In this document: positions 37,211 through 47,317 of the stretch, piece after piece
Numbering within the stretch: position 1 is the stretch's first letter
Layout: each line of letters begins with the position of its first letter
Origin: Bradyrhizobium sp. CB2312
GTDB lineage: Bacteria; Pseudomonadota; Alphaproteobacteria; Rhizobiales; Xanthobacteraceae
Assembly (NCBI RefSeq): GCF_029714425.1
Contig: NZ_CP121668.1
Span: 2,625,501 to 2,689,500, forward strand
Direction of reading: 5' to 3'
DNA: 64,000 nt
Made by a program: the position numbers and the translations under genes
The notes under the pieces: model-generated
Told to the model about the DNA's origin: nothing
Seen by the model: only the letters and a program-made list of their open reading frames with translations
The model's database searches: none

Positions 37211-38238
37211 CGCACCAGACCTTTCTGCCAGGATAGCAGGCGATCCCGGAAGCGGAACAACAGCGTGATCAGCCCTGAGCACAAGAACGCCATGAGCAGC
37301 AGCGCGGCGTACATATTGGCATAGGCCGCCCAACCCTGCGCCCATTGCAGATACCAGCCGAGCCCCGCCTTTACGCCCAGCATTTCGGCTACCACAAGAA
37401 CCGCGAACGAGTTGCCCAGACCCATGAACAGGCCAACAAAGACATGTGGCATTGCCGCCGGAATGGCCACCTTGAGCACGAGAAAGCGCTGGGTTGCGCC
37501 CAAGGTCCGCGCAATATCGTAATAGGCGCTCTTCACGCCGGCGACGCCCGACCAAGTGAGCACGGTGACCGGAAACCCGGTGGCGAGCGCGATCAGGAAA
37601 ATGCTGGCGCTGAAGCTCGACGGGAAAACGAAAAATGCGAGCGGCAGCCAAGCCGTCGCGGGCAGCGGCCCGATGAACCGCAAGACCGGGTGAATCCAAT
37701 AGCCGGCGAGCGGCGACCAGCCGATCGCCACGCCGGTCACGAACCCCACCGTCGCACCGAGAAAATAGCCGGTCGCTAGCAGACGAGCTGAGGCGAAGAT
37801 GCCCTCAGCCAGCCGGCCCCAATCGTCGATTACGACTTCGATGATCGCCTGCGGCGGTGGAAAAAACGGCAACGGCAACAATCCGAGCTTTGCCGTGACG
37901 GTCTCCCAAGCAGCCAAAAACACCGCCAGCGCGAAAAGCCACGGAAAAAGCCGCTGGAGGCGCTGAAAAGCAACCAAACGAACGCCGACAAGGGCCGCCA
38001 AGGCAAGGACAAGGGCCAATGCGCCGCACGCAATGGCGAAGCCGCCCGTGTAGGCCCAATCGCTTTCGAGCTTATCTGGCCAGAACGCAGCGAGCGCGGC
38101 GACCATAGACCATGCGGCGGCCACAGACAGTCCGCCGATTAGCGACCGAGCTGTAGAACTTTCAAAAAAGCCGAAACCCGATTTCTCTGATGGCCTCGGC
38201 ACTTCATCGATGACCGAGCTCACTGCGGATGTTCCCAA
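37204..38238 (-). CDS. ABC importer permease (SsuC/TauC-like)
   Basis: 344-residue inner-membrane permease. About six to eight hydrophobic helices and the permease loop that docks the ATPase (IARTLGATQRFLVLKVAIPA, then AMPHVFVGLFMGLGNSFAVL). The N-terminus carries two extra helices before the conserved domain, longer than typical SsuC (about 260). It lies 5 bases after the binding-protein gene. Confidence 0.92.
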   Translation of the reverse strand: MGTSAVSSVIDEVPRPSEKSGFGFFESSTARSLIGGLSVAAAWSMVAALAAFWPDKLESDWAYTGGFAIACGALALVLALAALVGVRLVAFQRLQRLFPWLFALAVFLAAWETVTAKLGLLPLPFFPPPQAIIEVVIDDWGRLAEGIFASARLLATGYFLGATVGFVTGVAIGWSPLAGYWIHPVLRFIGPLPATAWLPLAFFVFPSSFSASIFLIALATGFPVTVLTWSGVAGVKSAYYDIARTLGATQRFLVLKVAIPAAMPHVFVGLFMGLGNSFAVLVVAEMLGVKAGLGWYLQWAQGWAAYANMYAALLLMAFLCSGLITLLFRFRDRLLSWQKGLVRW

Positions 38239-38243
38239 TCGGC

Positions 38244-39374
38244 TCAGCTTAGAACGTCAAGATAGATGCGGTCGGCGAACTTGGCCGGGTCAGTGCTTCG
38301 CTTGATGACGTTCACTGCCTTGAGTTCATCGGTATAGAGTAAAAGTTGCTTCTTGAGCACCGCCCCGACGGGATGATTGTGGTGAGTATGGCTGCGATAC
38401 ATGGTGGCGAGATCCTCTACGGACCCTCTCCCGCCGTAGCCCGAATAGATCGTTGCGGCATCGGCGGGATCGCTGGCAACTCGGTCCGCCCCCTCTAGTA
38501 TCGACCGTGTCAGAGCGGCCGCCACCGCCATTTCGCTTCGGGTGAGGCTGCCACGTATCGCGAGAACGCAGCAGGTGCGGTCGGCGAATTCACCCGATAA
38601 ATTCGTCGCGATCTCGTTGAGTTTGCCTTCCTTAAGCCAGATGTAGGGCAGCGGATCTATCTCGGCTAGCGCCTGCACTTCGCCCTTATCGACGGCAAGC
38701 GCGAGCAGATTGGCCGGGTACTGGCGCCACTCTACCTCTTGGGCCGGATCGATGCCCTTCTTGGCGAGATAGATCGAAAAGAAGTTCTTCGCCGGGCTCG
38801 CCTGATCGCTAATCGCGATAGCCTTGCCGCGCAGGGATTCCAGGCTGTCAATATTCGCGGCCTTGGAGCCGAGGAGCCGGATGCAGCCGCCGTGCACACC
38901 CGCGGTGATCCGAACATCGAAACCTTGCTCCAACGGTTTGAGCCAGCGCAGGGCCAATCCCAAACCAGCATCGGCCTTGCCAGTCGCAATCGCCTCCAAC
39001 AACTGGTCGGTCGAACCGCCGAAATTGACGAAATCGACATCGAGATTGTGCTTGGCGAAGATACCCCGTTCTTTTGCGACCGGCGCAGCGACCGTGCACG
39101 CCGCGTTCGCGTTCCAGGCGAGCTTTAGGTGCCGGGGCGGCCCCTGCAGCTCTTCGCTGTTGGCCGCGGTGCGGCAAATAAAAGGGGCGCCAGGAATATA
39201 AGACAGCGATCCAGTCCCGGATGCCGTCAGCGCGCGAGCCGCTCCGAACATCCCAAACGGCGCTGCGGCGCCGAGGGTGCAAACCAACGACAGCACCGAG
39301 CGGCGGGAGAAGGCGCCCCGCTTCGCTTCGGACAGATCTTTCGTTAAACTGTTGCCAATTTCGCGCTTTTCCAT
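38244..39374 (-). CDS. ABC importer substrate-binding protein (SsuA-like), Tat signal
   Basis: 376-residue periplasmic binding protein, first gene of the importer operon. ATG 39374 (MEKREIGNSL) has GGGAG upstream. A long N-tail leads to a twin-arginine signal (FSRRSVLSLVCTLGAAAPFG), so export is probably through Tat. The mature part has the SsuA-like pattern HLKLAWNANAACTVAAPVAK, GIFAKHNLDVDFVNFGGSTD and LLEAIATGKADAGLGLALRW. Ligand not predictable beyond the sulfonate/nitrate/taurine class. The His-rich HTHHNHP near the C-terminus is unusual. Confidence 0.9.
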   Translation of the reverse strand: MEKREIGNSLTKDLSEAKRGAFSRRSVLSLVCTLGAAAPFGMFGAARALTASGTGSLSYIPGAPFICRTAANSEELQGPPRHLKLAWNANAACTVAAPVAKERGIFAKHNLDVDFVNFGGSTDQLLEAIATGKADAGLGLALRWLKPLEQGFDVRITAGVHGGCIRLLGSKAANIDSLESLRGKAIAISDQASPAKNFFSIYLAKKGIDPAQEVEWRQYPANLLALAVDKGEVQALAEIDPLPYIWLKEGKLNEIATNLSGEFADRTCCVLAIRGSLTRSEMAVAAALTRSILEGADRVASDPADAATIYSGYGGRGSVEDLATMYRSHTHHNHPVGAVLKKQLLLYTDELKAVNVIKRSTDPAKFADRIYLDVLS

Positions 39375-39876
39375 GTGTCGCTCCCAAACTCGCGTGTGAA
39401 TGGAATGGAACTGGGTGGCGCTTTGCGGGGCCGTAGCTCCCCTCTCTTCGGGCATCATGCGAACCCGTCTGCTACACAAGCGTGAAGCGCTTCACATTAC
39501 CGCAAAAAATTGAAAGCAGATAGCTGCGCGGCGATTAAGGCAGCCGTCAATCGTATTGACCTACTCACGGCAGCGTCTGTCACTTTTGACCCGCGATCGG
39601 CGAGAGCGGATGATGGATCTTCCGGTGGGTGCGAACGCACCAGCATGGAGCCTCTGTGTTGCGCGAATTGAGGGATGCCTATTCCAACTATTATAGGGTG
39701 AGGCCGAACTTCTAACGTTAGGTCCAGCAGGCTCTGGAATAGTCGGATTGTCGCAGTAGAAGGCTAACGATTCGTTCGGCTTTGCGCCTTTGACCCATGT
39801 CGGCTTCCCGCTTCGCTTGCTTGATCGCGGGAATACCTCAATGTTGCGGTCGGAGGCATCCTTGCAAGGAGGTCGC
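39375..39876. other. intergenic, no gene recognised
   Basis: About 500 bases between the divergent importer operon and a monooxygenase-like gene. It contains scattered CTTTTGACCC words that recur at several other intergenic places here (46855, 52863). No credible gene or terminator. Confidence 0.45.
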
Positions 39877-40206
39877 ATGATTACCGCCGTTGTACGATAC
39901 AAACTGCCGCCGCAGATCGACTGCGCCGCGTGTCGCGAACACTTTCACAAGATCGCACCTAACTTCCGCGAGGTGACGGGGCTGATCAGCAAGCACTTCA
40001 TCTGGTCCGAAAGCGGCTGGGCCGGCGGCGTGTACCAGTGGGAGCGCATCGAGGACGCCAAGGCGTTCTACACCGGGCCGTGGCTCGACGGCATCATCCA
40101 ACGCTACGGCATGAAGCCGCAGATCGATTTCTACGAGGTCGTTGCGGTGACAGACAACACGTGCGGCAAGGTTGAGCTGTTTAAGGAGGCCGTTGCCTCC
40201 AAATGA
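39877..40206 (+). CDS. YdhR-like putative monooxygenase (dimeric alpha-beta barrel)
   Basis: 109-residue protein with an ideal ribosome site (AAGGAGG, four bases before ATG 39877). The pattern MITAVVRYKLPPQIDCAACR, HKIAPNFREVTGLISKHFIW, GGVYQWERIEDAKAFYTGPW fits the YdhR/dimeric alpha-beta barrel monooxygenase group, which uses no cofactor. Substrate unknown. It may serve oxidation of compounds taken up by the adjacent importer, which is only inference. Confidence 0.75.
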   Translation: MITAVVRYKLPPQIDCAACREHFHKIAPNFREVTGLISKHFIWSESGWAGGVYQWERIEDAKAFYTGPWLDGIIQRYGMKPQIDFYEVVAVTDNTCGKVELFKEAVASK

Positions 40207-40557
40207 CCCCTGAGCAGATCTCGCTGATCTGCTGTGCGAGAGGTGGCGGTCCGTCGCGCAGGCGAATGCCGGCGCTCGCTTCCGCCTGTGGGGCGAGCTC
40301 TTGACGCAAGCCGGCGCGCCGCAGGCTGCACCGCGACGCGCAGTGTCGCCTAGGCGAGGCTCATAAAGTCGCGGACGTCAGCTTTCGACGACCAAGCGGA
40401 AATCCTACGATCAGCCAGAGCATTGTCGCTCGTGACCCAACTCCCACACGGCGACGTGCGTCGTCGTGCAGCCGATTAACTCGATTTTACCCCATTGAAG
40501 CTCCGAGCTGACGTCCGCCGTGCCGCTGGTCTCGAGGCACGGCGGCGTTCACGCGCG
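40207..40557. other. intergenic between convergent genes
   Basis: About 350 bases between convergent genes; open frames are short and unconvincing. No strong terminator seen by eye. Confidence 0.45.
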
Positions 40558-41148
40558 TCACCGCGCGCTGCCCGTGGTAAGCTCTTGCGAGTGCACCGGG
40601 ATCATCAGGTGCTCATTGGGTTTGCCGGGGAACATGACGTAAGGCTGGGTCGCGTCCTTGACGTCCAGATCGCGCGGATAGGGACTGAGCATCTCACGTG
40701 CTGCGCCCCCGACAATCATCACGTGCGGGCCGGTCTGGACCCAATGCTTGTGCGTGTGGCGTTCGGCATGATCATGATTGCTCGTGCCGGTGTCCCCGGC
40801 CAGCATGAAAATCAGGCCGATCTTGTTCGGCGGCTCCTGTTTGGCCTGTAGAGCTTTGCGCCATTCCATGGCGTTTTGGTCATCGCATTCGGGCGTTCCG
40901 TCCGTGCCGATAAAGCACGTGAAGCCGTTCGATCCGGTTTGGACGGTCTTAGAAGACCCATCCGCCTGCGGCATGGTGATCGTCGCGTTATTCACGACCG
41001 AGGGCGGGGCGGCGGTCTTCACCTTGGCGATGTACTCTGGTTCGGTCTTCGGGACTTCCTCCGTTGGAAGAGCCGATGCCGAAGTGGTGGTGAAGGCTGC
41101 CAAAGCTACGCAGAACCCAACCGACGCGAGAGCATAGAACCTATTCAT
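40558..41148 (-). CDS. exported hypothetical protein
   Basis: 196-residue secreted protein with an ideal ribosome site (CAGGAGG, six bases before ATG 41148) and a signal peptide (MNRFYALASVGFCVALAAFT, cleavage near ASA). The mature part has a Cys pair (FTCFIGTDGTPECDDQ), a His cluster (SNHDHAERHTHKHW) and a C-terminal block PHVMIVGG that recurs in rhizobial exported proteins. The His cluster suggests metal binding. No named family. Confidence 0.75.
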   Translation of the reverse strand: MNRFYALASVGFCVALAAFTTTSASALPTEEVPKTEPEYIAKVKTAAPPSVVNNATITMPQADGSSKTVQTGSNGFTCFIGTDGTPECDDQNAMEWRKALQAKQEPPNKIGLIFMLAGDTGTSNHDHAERHTHKHWVQTGPHVMIVGGAAREMLSPYPRDLDVKDATQPYVMFPGKPNEHLMIPVHSQELTTGSAR

Positions 41149-41355
41149 GGCTTACCTCCTGCAAGTGGGGCAACCGCACGAATTGTACACCGAAAACGAC
41201 CGGTGCATCCTCCGAAAAGTATGGCAGGGAAATCTTCAAGTTCCGCCGCCGCCAAGTCGGGGGAAACTAGCTGCCGTTGAGCTAGTGCATTAAATCAATC
41301 CTTGAGCGGACGCGACTTCGCTAGAAGCTCAGCACCCACGTGCTCAACATGTCGA

Positions 41356-42110
41356 TCACGGTCCAAAGACAGCAGAGACTCCCACCAAGGTGCGCCATGC
41401 GGGCGTGGCTTGCACGCCGTTGTAGTCGTTGAAGACTGGGATGCCGACAAGCACGTAGCTCGACCAGTTATCGACCGTCAGCCGAAGACCCGGCGAAACG
41501 AAGATCGTGTTGCCGCCCGAATTGGGATCACTGATCCCGGCAATTCGCTGTCTGCCATGCAATTCGCCGTTGATCTCGAGTAGCGCATCGAGCGCAATGT
41601 GGCCGTGCGGTGCGGCGATAGTCGGAGCCTTGGTTACCCTGGAGTGGCTACGACCAGCATGCGCATAAGCTTTCCGTGGATCGTGCGTATGCGGCTCGCT
41701 CGTGGTCTCGCCGAAAACCCGGTAAGAAAGCGCGGCGTTATAATGGAAACGGTTGCCAAGGTTGGTATTTTGCGTTCCGGTGCCAGTAGCAATCGCGAGC
41801 ACGTTGGCATGGAAGCTCAACGCTGAGGTTAGACGCTGGCTAAACGCTGCGCCGACTAGCCCGTCCCAAGAGCCCGATCCTCGCTGAAATTCGGCCTCGA
41901 AGAGTTCACCGAACCTGTCAACGAGATCGGTTGTACCCGTCGGAGCCTTGACCCCAAACAGTACTGCCGCTTGCGTTCCGCTTACCTGATTGTTCACGAA
42001 GCGGTACTGTCCAAGTAGTGTGACATCACCAAATCCCGATGTACTGCCACGGTCACGCACAGCGGCCTGGTCCGCCGGGTCCTCCTGCGCGGCTTCGAGG
42101 ATGCCGGTGC
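41356..42110 (-). pseudogene. outer-membrane beta-barrel protein (phenol-MetA type), 5' truncated
   Basis: The C-terminal ~230 residues look like a beta-barrel outer-membrane protein of the Phenol_MetA_deg kind: GFGDVTLLGQYRFVNNQVSG, TQAAVLFGVKAPTG, FNDYNGVQATPAWRTLVGVS and a terminal Phe-Gly-Pro. Upstream of about 42110 the frame is Arg-rich and lacks any barrel or signal peptide, so the N-terminal third is lost. The His-rich loop (HTHDPRKAYAHAGRSHSR) would be a periplasmic or surface loop. Confidence 0.6.
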
Positions 42111-42230
42111 GGCGTACCCTTTTAACCCTGACGGACCCGCCATGCGGGCGCTGCAATAAATTGGAGGGCGTGGTAGACTTTCTGTCCCCTCGGTCCGGAC
42201 TGGATAGCGTGAAGTCCCTAGGGGGCCGTG

Positions 42231-45200
42231 ATGCAGCAGGTTGCCGACTGGCTCGAAAAGCTCGGCATGTCCGAGTACGCCCAGCGTTTTGCTGAAAACC
42301 GCATTGATTTCTCGGTCCTTCGTGAACTGACCGATCAGGACCTGAAAGAGCTCGGGGTCGTCCTCGGTGATCGCCGAAAAATATTGCGCGCGATTGCCGA
42401 CATCGACGATATCGAGAAGAACGCACCAGCCGCGCCCGCCGGGGCGACTGCAGCGCAGCGTCGTACACCCATCGCGTCAGAGCCAATCCCCATCGCGACG
42501 CCACCGCCGATCTCCGCCGAGGCCAGCGGCGAGCGCCGCTATGTCACGGTGATGTTCTGTGATCTCGTCGGCTCGACCAGCATTTCCGCGCAGCTCGACG
42601 CCGAGGAGTGGCGCGACCTCGTCGGCGGTTATCTCGATGCCGCGTGCGCTGCGGCGACCGAGATGGGCGGCCATGTCGCCAAGAAGTTGGGTGACGGGCT
42701 CATGGTGCTGTTCGGCTATCCGGTGGCGCAGGAGAACGACGCCGAACGCGCGGCGCGGGCGGCGCTCTTGATCCAACGCGCACTCGCCGACGTGAACCGC
42801 AAGGATACTGAGGCTGGCAAGCCAGCGCTTAACGCGCGCATCGGGATTGAAACTGGAGCGGTCGTGATCGACGCGGCGGGCGAGATTTACGGTGACGCGC
42901 CGAACGTTGCGGCACGGGTGCAGGCGCTGGCGGAGCCGGGTACGGTCGTGGTGACGGCGCGGGTGCAGCACCAGGTCGCCGGGCTGTTCGTCGTTGAGGA
43001 CCGCGGCAGCCATGAACTTAAGGGCGTGCCGGAGCCGGTGACACTGTACCGGCTGGTGCGGGCAAGCGGTGGCGGACGCCGCGCGGGACAGCGCCATCTC
43101 GCGCCGCTGGTGGGTCGCGAAGAAGAGATCGCGATGTTAATGCGGCGCTGGGAGCGGGCGCGGCGGGGCGACGGTCAGTTGGTGATGATTGTGGGCGAGC
43201 CAGGATTGGGAAAATCCCGCCTGATCGAGGAATTCCACCCGCGGCTGCGCGAGGTGCCGCACACTTGGGTCGAATGGAGTTGCTCGCAGCTTCTGCAGAA
43301 CACGCCGCTGCACCCGATCGCCGATTGGGGTCGGCAGCGCTTCGGCGGCGCCGACATACCCGCCGAGCGGCGTCTCGCGGACCTGGAGAATACGCTTGCG
43401 CTGGTCAAACTCGACCCGGCGGAGAATGTCACCTTGCTCGCGCCATTATTGGACATCCCCTTGTCGCAGGACGGTACGCCGACTTTGGAGCCGGAAGAAT
43501 TGCGGCGCCGACAGCTGACAGCGCTCACCAATTGGATCATGGCCGGCGCGCGAACTCAGCCGGTGGTGCTGGCACTTGAAGATGTGCACTGGGCTGATCC
43601 GACCACGCTCGAACTGTTGCGCGGCATCGCCGAACGCGGTGCGCTGGCGCCCTTGCTCGTTCTCATCACCGCCCGGCCGGAGTTCCGGCCGCCATGGGGC
43701 ATGCGCTCACATCACAGCACAATCTCCCTGGCTCCGCTCGATCGCTCGCAGGTGCGCCAGATGGTCGGCGAGCTTGCCTCTCGCTATGCGCTGTCAAGGG
43801 AAGTGGTTGACGGCGTGACCGATCGCACCGGCGGCGTGCCGCTGTTTGTCGAGGAGGTGACACGGCTCTTGCTGGAGAGCGGCGGGCGGGGCATCCAGGC
43901 GATTCCGCCGACCCTGCAGCAATCGTTGACGGCGCGGCTCGACCGGCTTGGCCCGGCGCGCGAGGTCGCCCAGATCGGTGCCGTTATCGGGCGCGACTTT
44001 TCCTACACACTCCTTCGCGCCGTGACCGCTATGGAGGACAGGCCGCTACAGATTGCGCTGGAACGGCTCGCCGAGGCGGACATTCTGCTGGTACAGGGCC
44101 TACCGCCCGATGCCGATTATCGCTTCAAGCACGTGCTGATCCAGGATGCAGCTTATGAGAATTTGCTTAAGAGCCGGCGCCAGGTTTTGCACCGCCGCGT
44201 CGGCGAAGTGTTACGCGATGATTTTGCCGCCACCGCTACGGTCGAGCCGGAACTGTTGGCGCATCACTTCACAGCGGCCGGGCGCAGTGATGCCGCGGTC
44301 GAGTATTGGCAACGGGCGGGGGATTTGGCGATGGTGCGCTCGGGCCACGCCGAGGCTATTCATCACTTTTCCGTTGCGCTGGACCTCTTGAGCAAGCTCG
44401 GTGAAAAGCCCGATCGTGCAGCGAAAGAGTTGGAGTTATGCGTCAAGCTCGGGCCGGCCCTTATGATGGTGAAGGGCCCAGGGTCATCGGAGGTCGAAGC
44501 AATCTATAGCCGCGCCGTCGCTCTCGAGGCGGGTGAAGAAAATTCAGCGCGGTTCAAGGCATTGTGGGGCCTCTACTATCATTCGATGAGCTCCGGACGC
44601 TTGCGTGCGGCGACCGCTCATGCCGACGAGCTTCTCGGGCTCGCGCAGCGCTTGGGCGCTGATGATCTCGTCCTAGAGGGGCATCACGCGAAGTGGGCGA
44701 CGTCGCTTTGGTGCGGCAACTTGCCCGCTGCAGGCGATCATTCTCAAAAAGGCATTTCACAATACGACTGCACCCGGCATCATGCTCTCGCGTTCGCGTT
44801 CAGTGGTCATGATCCTGGCGTGTGCGCTCACGCGGCCGGCGCGATCAACCTGGCGCTGTTAGGCTTCCCTCAAAAAGCAATGAAACTCAGTGCCGAGGCC
44901 GTCACGTTGGCTCGGAGCTTGTCCCATCCGTACAGCCTCGCCCTGGCAATGTGGTTCTGTGCGATCGTCCTTCAGATCGGCCGCCAGAGACAATCCTGCC
45001 GTGATCTTGCAACTGAGCTGATCGAACTGTCGCGAGAGCACGACTTTCCCATGATGCACGGCGCTGGGATCTTCTTCTTGGGGTGGGCGACCGCGGATGG
45101 CGGCGAACTGGAGCACGGAATCGCTTCGATGGAACAGGGTCTCGCGCTCTTTTCGGCTGTCCGCCAAGTCACCAGACCTTACATGCTGGCCGTTTTGGCA

Positions 45201-45575
45201 AGCGCTAAATCAGATCTCGGTAGGCCGGACGAAGGGCTCGAATTGTTGAAGGATGCGCTCGCCTTGACAGCGGTGAGCGGTGAAGTTTGGTGCCAGGCCG
45301 AAATGCACAGCCTTAGGGGGCGGCTGCTTGCGGCGCGCGGGCAAACCGACGAGAGCGAAGCCTGTTTTCGATGCGCAATCGAAGTCAGCCGCGGACAGAG
45401 TGCGAAGACGCTGGAGCTGCGTGCTGCCACAAGCCTCGCGCGGCTCTGGAGCGACCGAGGCAGGAACGCCGAAGCCCGCGATCTCCTCGCCCCGATCTAC
45501 GGCTGGTTCACCGAGGGTTTCGGCACGCCCGACTTGCAGGACGCCAAAATGTTACTCGACGCGCTGGCGCCATGA
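42231..45575 (+). CDS. SAM-domain / class III adenylate cyclase / AAA ATPase / TPR regulator
   Basis: 1114-residue signalling protein. Residues 1-65 form a SAM protein-interaction domain (VADWLEKLGMSEYAQRFAEN, DLKELGVVLGDRRKIL). A cyclase domain (about 100-280) follows with metal Asp in MFCDLVGST and KLGDGLMVLFG and the Asn/Arg of DAPNVAARVQ. The ATPase has Walker A GEPGLGKSRL (about 321) and Walker B LALEDVHWADP (about 445), and TPR-like repeats run to the C-terminus ([20 protein letters not shown]). ATG 42231 is one codon after a GTG; a purine-rich AGGGGGCC precedes it. It lacks the zinc ribbons of the 2104 protein and is closer to the broken gene at 49318. Confidence 0.9.
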   Translation: MQQVADWLEKLGMSEYAQRFAENRIDFSVLRELTDQDLKELGVVLGDRRKILRAIADIDDIEKNAPAAPAGATAAQRRTPIASEPIPIATPPPISAEASGERRYVTVMFCDLVGSTSISAQLDAEEWRDLVGGYLDAACAAATEMGGHVAKKLGDGLMVLFGYPVAQENDAERAARAALLIQRALADVNRKDTEAGKPALNARIGIETGAVVIDAAGEIYGDAPNVAARVQALAEPGTVVVTARVQHQVAGLFVVEDRGSHELKGVPEPVTLYRLVRASGGGRRAGQRHLAPLVGREEEIAMLMRRWERARRGDGQLVMIVGEPGLGKSRLIEEFHPRLREVPHTWVEWSCSQLLQNTPLHPIADWGRQRFGGADIPAERRLADLENTLALVKLDPAENVTLLAPLLDIPLSQDGTPTLEPEELRRRQLTALTNWIMAGARTQPVVLALEDVHWADPTTLELLRGIAERGALAPLLVLITARPEFRPPWGMRSHHSTISLAPLDRSQVRQMVGELASRYALSREVVDGVTDRTGGVPLFVEEVTRLLLESGGRGIQAIPPTLQQSLTARLDRLGPAREVAQIGAVIGRDFSYTLLRAVTAMEDRPLQIALERLAEADILLVQGLPPDADYRFKHVLIQDAAYENLLKSRRQVLHRRVGEVLRDDFAATATVEPELLAHHFTAAGRSDAAVEYWQRAGDLAMVRSGHAEAIHHFSVALDLLSKLGEKPDRAAKELELCVKLGPALMMVKGPGSSEVEAIYSRAVALEAGEENSARFKALWGLYYHSMSSGRLRAATAHADELLGLAQRLGADDLVLEGHHAKWATSLWCGNLPAAGDHSQKGISQYDCTRHHALAFAFSGHDPGVCAHAAGAINLALLGFPQKAMKLSAEAVTLARSLSHPYSLALAMWFCAIVLQIGRQRQSCRDLATELIELSREHDFPMMHGAGIFFLGWATADGGELEHGIASMEQGLALFSAVRQVTRPYMLAVLASAKSDLGRPDEGLELLKDALALTAVSGEVWCQAEMHSLRGRLLAARGQTDESEACFRCAIEVSRGQSAKTLELRAATSLARLWSDRGRNAEARDLLAPIYGWFTEGFGTPDLQDAKMLLDALAP

Positions 45576-45702
45576 GGGCACCGATCTCGCGAGGTCTGTA
45601 AGGAACGTCCGCAGTTGATGCTGTGGACGGCTCCTCCACCGGCACGAGAGTGCCAAGGAGTGGGCGCCGTTTTAAGGCTCCCACGATTCGGAGGAGCAGC
45701 CT

Positions 45703-46728
45703 ATGCAGTCAATTTCGGCGATCGGTCTTGATATTGCGAAGTCAGTCTTCCAAGTGCACGGCGTTGATGCATTGGGTCAAGTGGTCGTACGCCGTCAGTT
45801 GAAGCGCCGGAATGTCCTGGCATTTTTCCAGAAGCTGCCGCCTGCCTGGTGGGGATCGAAGCTTGCGCATCATCGCACCATTGGTCCCGTGAGCTGCAGG
45901 CGTTGGGACATACGGTACGGTTGATGCCTCCGGCCTATGTGAAGCCCTACGTCAAGCGGCAGATGACGCCACGGACGCGGAGGCGATCTGCGAGGCGGTG
46001 GCGAGGCCCAACATGCGGTTCGTGCCGACCAAGACAGTTGAGCAGCAGAGCTGTTTGATGCTTCACCGGGCGCGTCATCTCTTCATCCGCCAGCAGACTG
46101 CGGTCATCAACTCAATCCGCGCCTATCTTGCCGAGTTCGGGATTGTCGCCCCTGTTGGGCGTCGTGGTGTCGAGCAACTGCTGGAAGTCGTCGCCGATAA
46201 AGCGAAGACCGGGTCCCGGAGGTTGCCCGGATGTGCCTTGCTGCTCTTGGCGGTCAATTGCGCGCCCTAAAGGCCCAGATCCTTGAGTTCGACCGACGCA
46301 TCATAGCCTGGCATCGATCAAACGCGACGAGCAAGCGACTGGACGCGATCCCCGGCGTCGGTCCGGCACTGGCGACAGCGCTGGTCGCCAGCATTGCCGA
46401 TCCCAAAGCCTTCCGATCCGGGCGAGACTTCTCGGCCTGGGTTGGTCTCGTTCCAAAGCAGAGCTCGAGCGGGGGCAAAGACAAACTAGGCAGCATCAGC
46501 AAGCAGGGCGATCGCTACTTGCGCAGCTTGTTCACGGCTGGTGCGCTCGCCGTAATCCGCTACGCCAAGATCCATGGGACCGATCATCGGCCCTGGCTCA
46601 CGCGATTGTTGGCCCGGCGGCCCACCAAGGTCGCCGCTATCGCGCTTGCCAACAAGCTCCCCAGGATGGCCTGGGCGATGATGGCCAGGGACGAACGCTA
46701 CCAGGAACCGGCCGCGCTGGCGGCCTAA
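45703..46728 (+). pseudogene. IS110-family transposase, three frameshifts
   Basis: Transposase of the DEDD/Transposase_20 type. ATG 45703 opens with IGLDIAKSVFQVHGVDALG. The pattern then moves to other frames: VGIEACASSHHWSRELQALG (45849 frame), DATDAEAICEAVARPNMRFV (45998 frame), and the C-terminal part LDAIPGVGPALATALVASIA with FSAWVGLVPKQSSSGGKDKL (46231 frame). Each break shifts the frame the same way: one missing base near 45843, about 4 missing bases near 45968, and an indel near 46215. Not functional. Confidence 0.85.
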
Positions 46729-47317
46729 ACGAGATCGCGTCGGGCATATCCGGCGTGACGTAACGGTTGGGAGGACGGACAGCACGTAATGCAGTGCCGG
46801 TCGACCCGGCGATCAGGATAACCCACATGGGCCATGGCATCTCGAATGCGTGCTTTTGACCGGGACCTGATCCGCGGAGGGCATTATGGCCAGCGGTCAC
46901 GTGTACCGCGCGAAAAGGCCGAACACATGGCTGCTCCGACCAACCCTGCAGCGTGAAGATTCTTCTTGCCAACCCGGAGCCGTCCACACATGGCCCGTGG
47001 CCGACCCCCGCCGCGTGCGCCGCAATGTCCGCTTCGAACGGAGAGCTGACCAAGGGCATGCTGCCTGTCGAGGGCAGCCTTTGACCATCTGGGACATTCA
47101 TCCGATCTTTTTCGGACGCTTGAAATTAGCTAGAATTGAGTGAGCTGCCCTCGAAGCGAGATCGCCGAAATCTCGCAGGGGAACGGGCGGCCATATGCCG
47201 CCGGCAGGCATTTTACTCCCATCTGGCGCAATCTTTTTAGCTGGCGCCGCAACGATCACATCGACAGGGCGAGCTTACCTTGCGTGCGATCACGGATGAG
47301 CTAAGGGAGAAACTGCA
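46729..47317. other. intergenic with dispersed repeat
   Basis: About 590 bases after the dead IS110. It carries the ~95-bp repeat at 46992-47086 and phrases such as TGCTTTTGACC seen elsewhere in the window. No gene recognised. Confidence 0.5.
46992..47086. repeat. ~95-bp dispersed repeat, inverted partner of 34752-34844
   Basis: Ends in CTGTCGAGGGCAGCCTTTGACC; its reverse complement aligns along nearly its whole length with 34752-34844. Similar short frames (MSASNGELTKGMLPVEGSL) have no family match, so it is treated as a repeat rather than a gene. Confidence 0.8.

Noticed and set aside
37211..37699. N-terminal extension of the importer ATPase to 425 aa
   Set aside because: The extra 163 residues are the permease gene read in another frame and are Arg/His-rich; the ATPase starts at 37210 or 37198.
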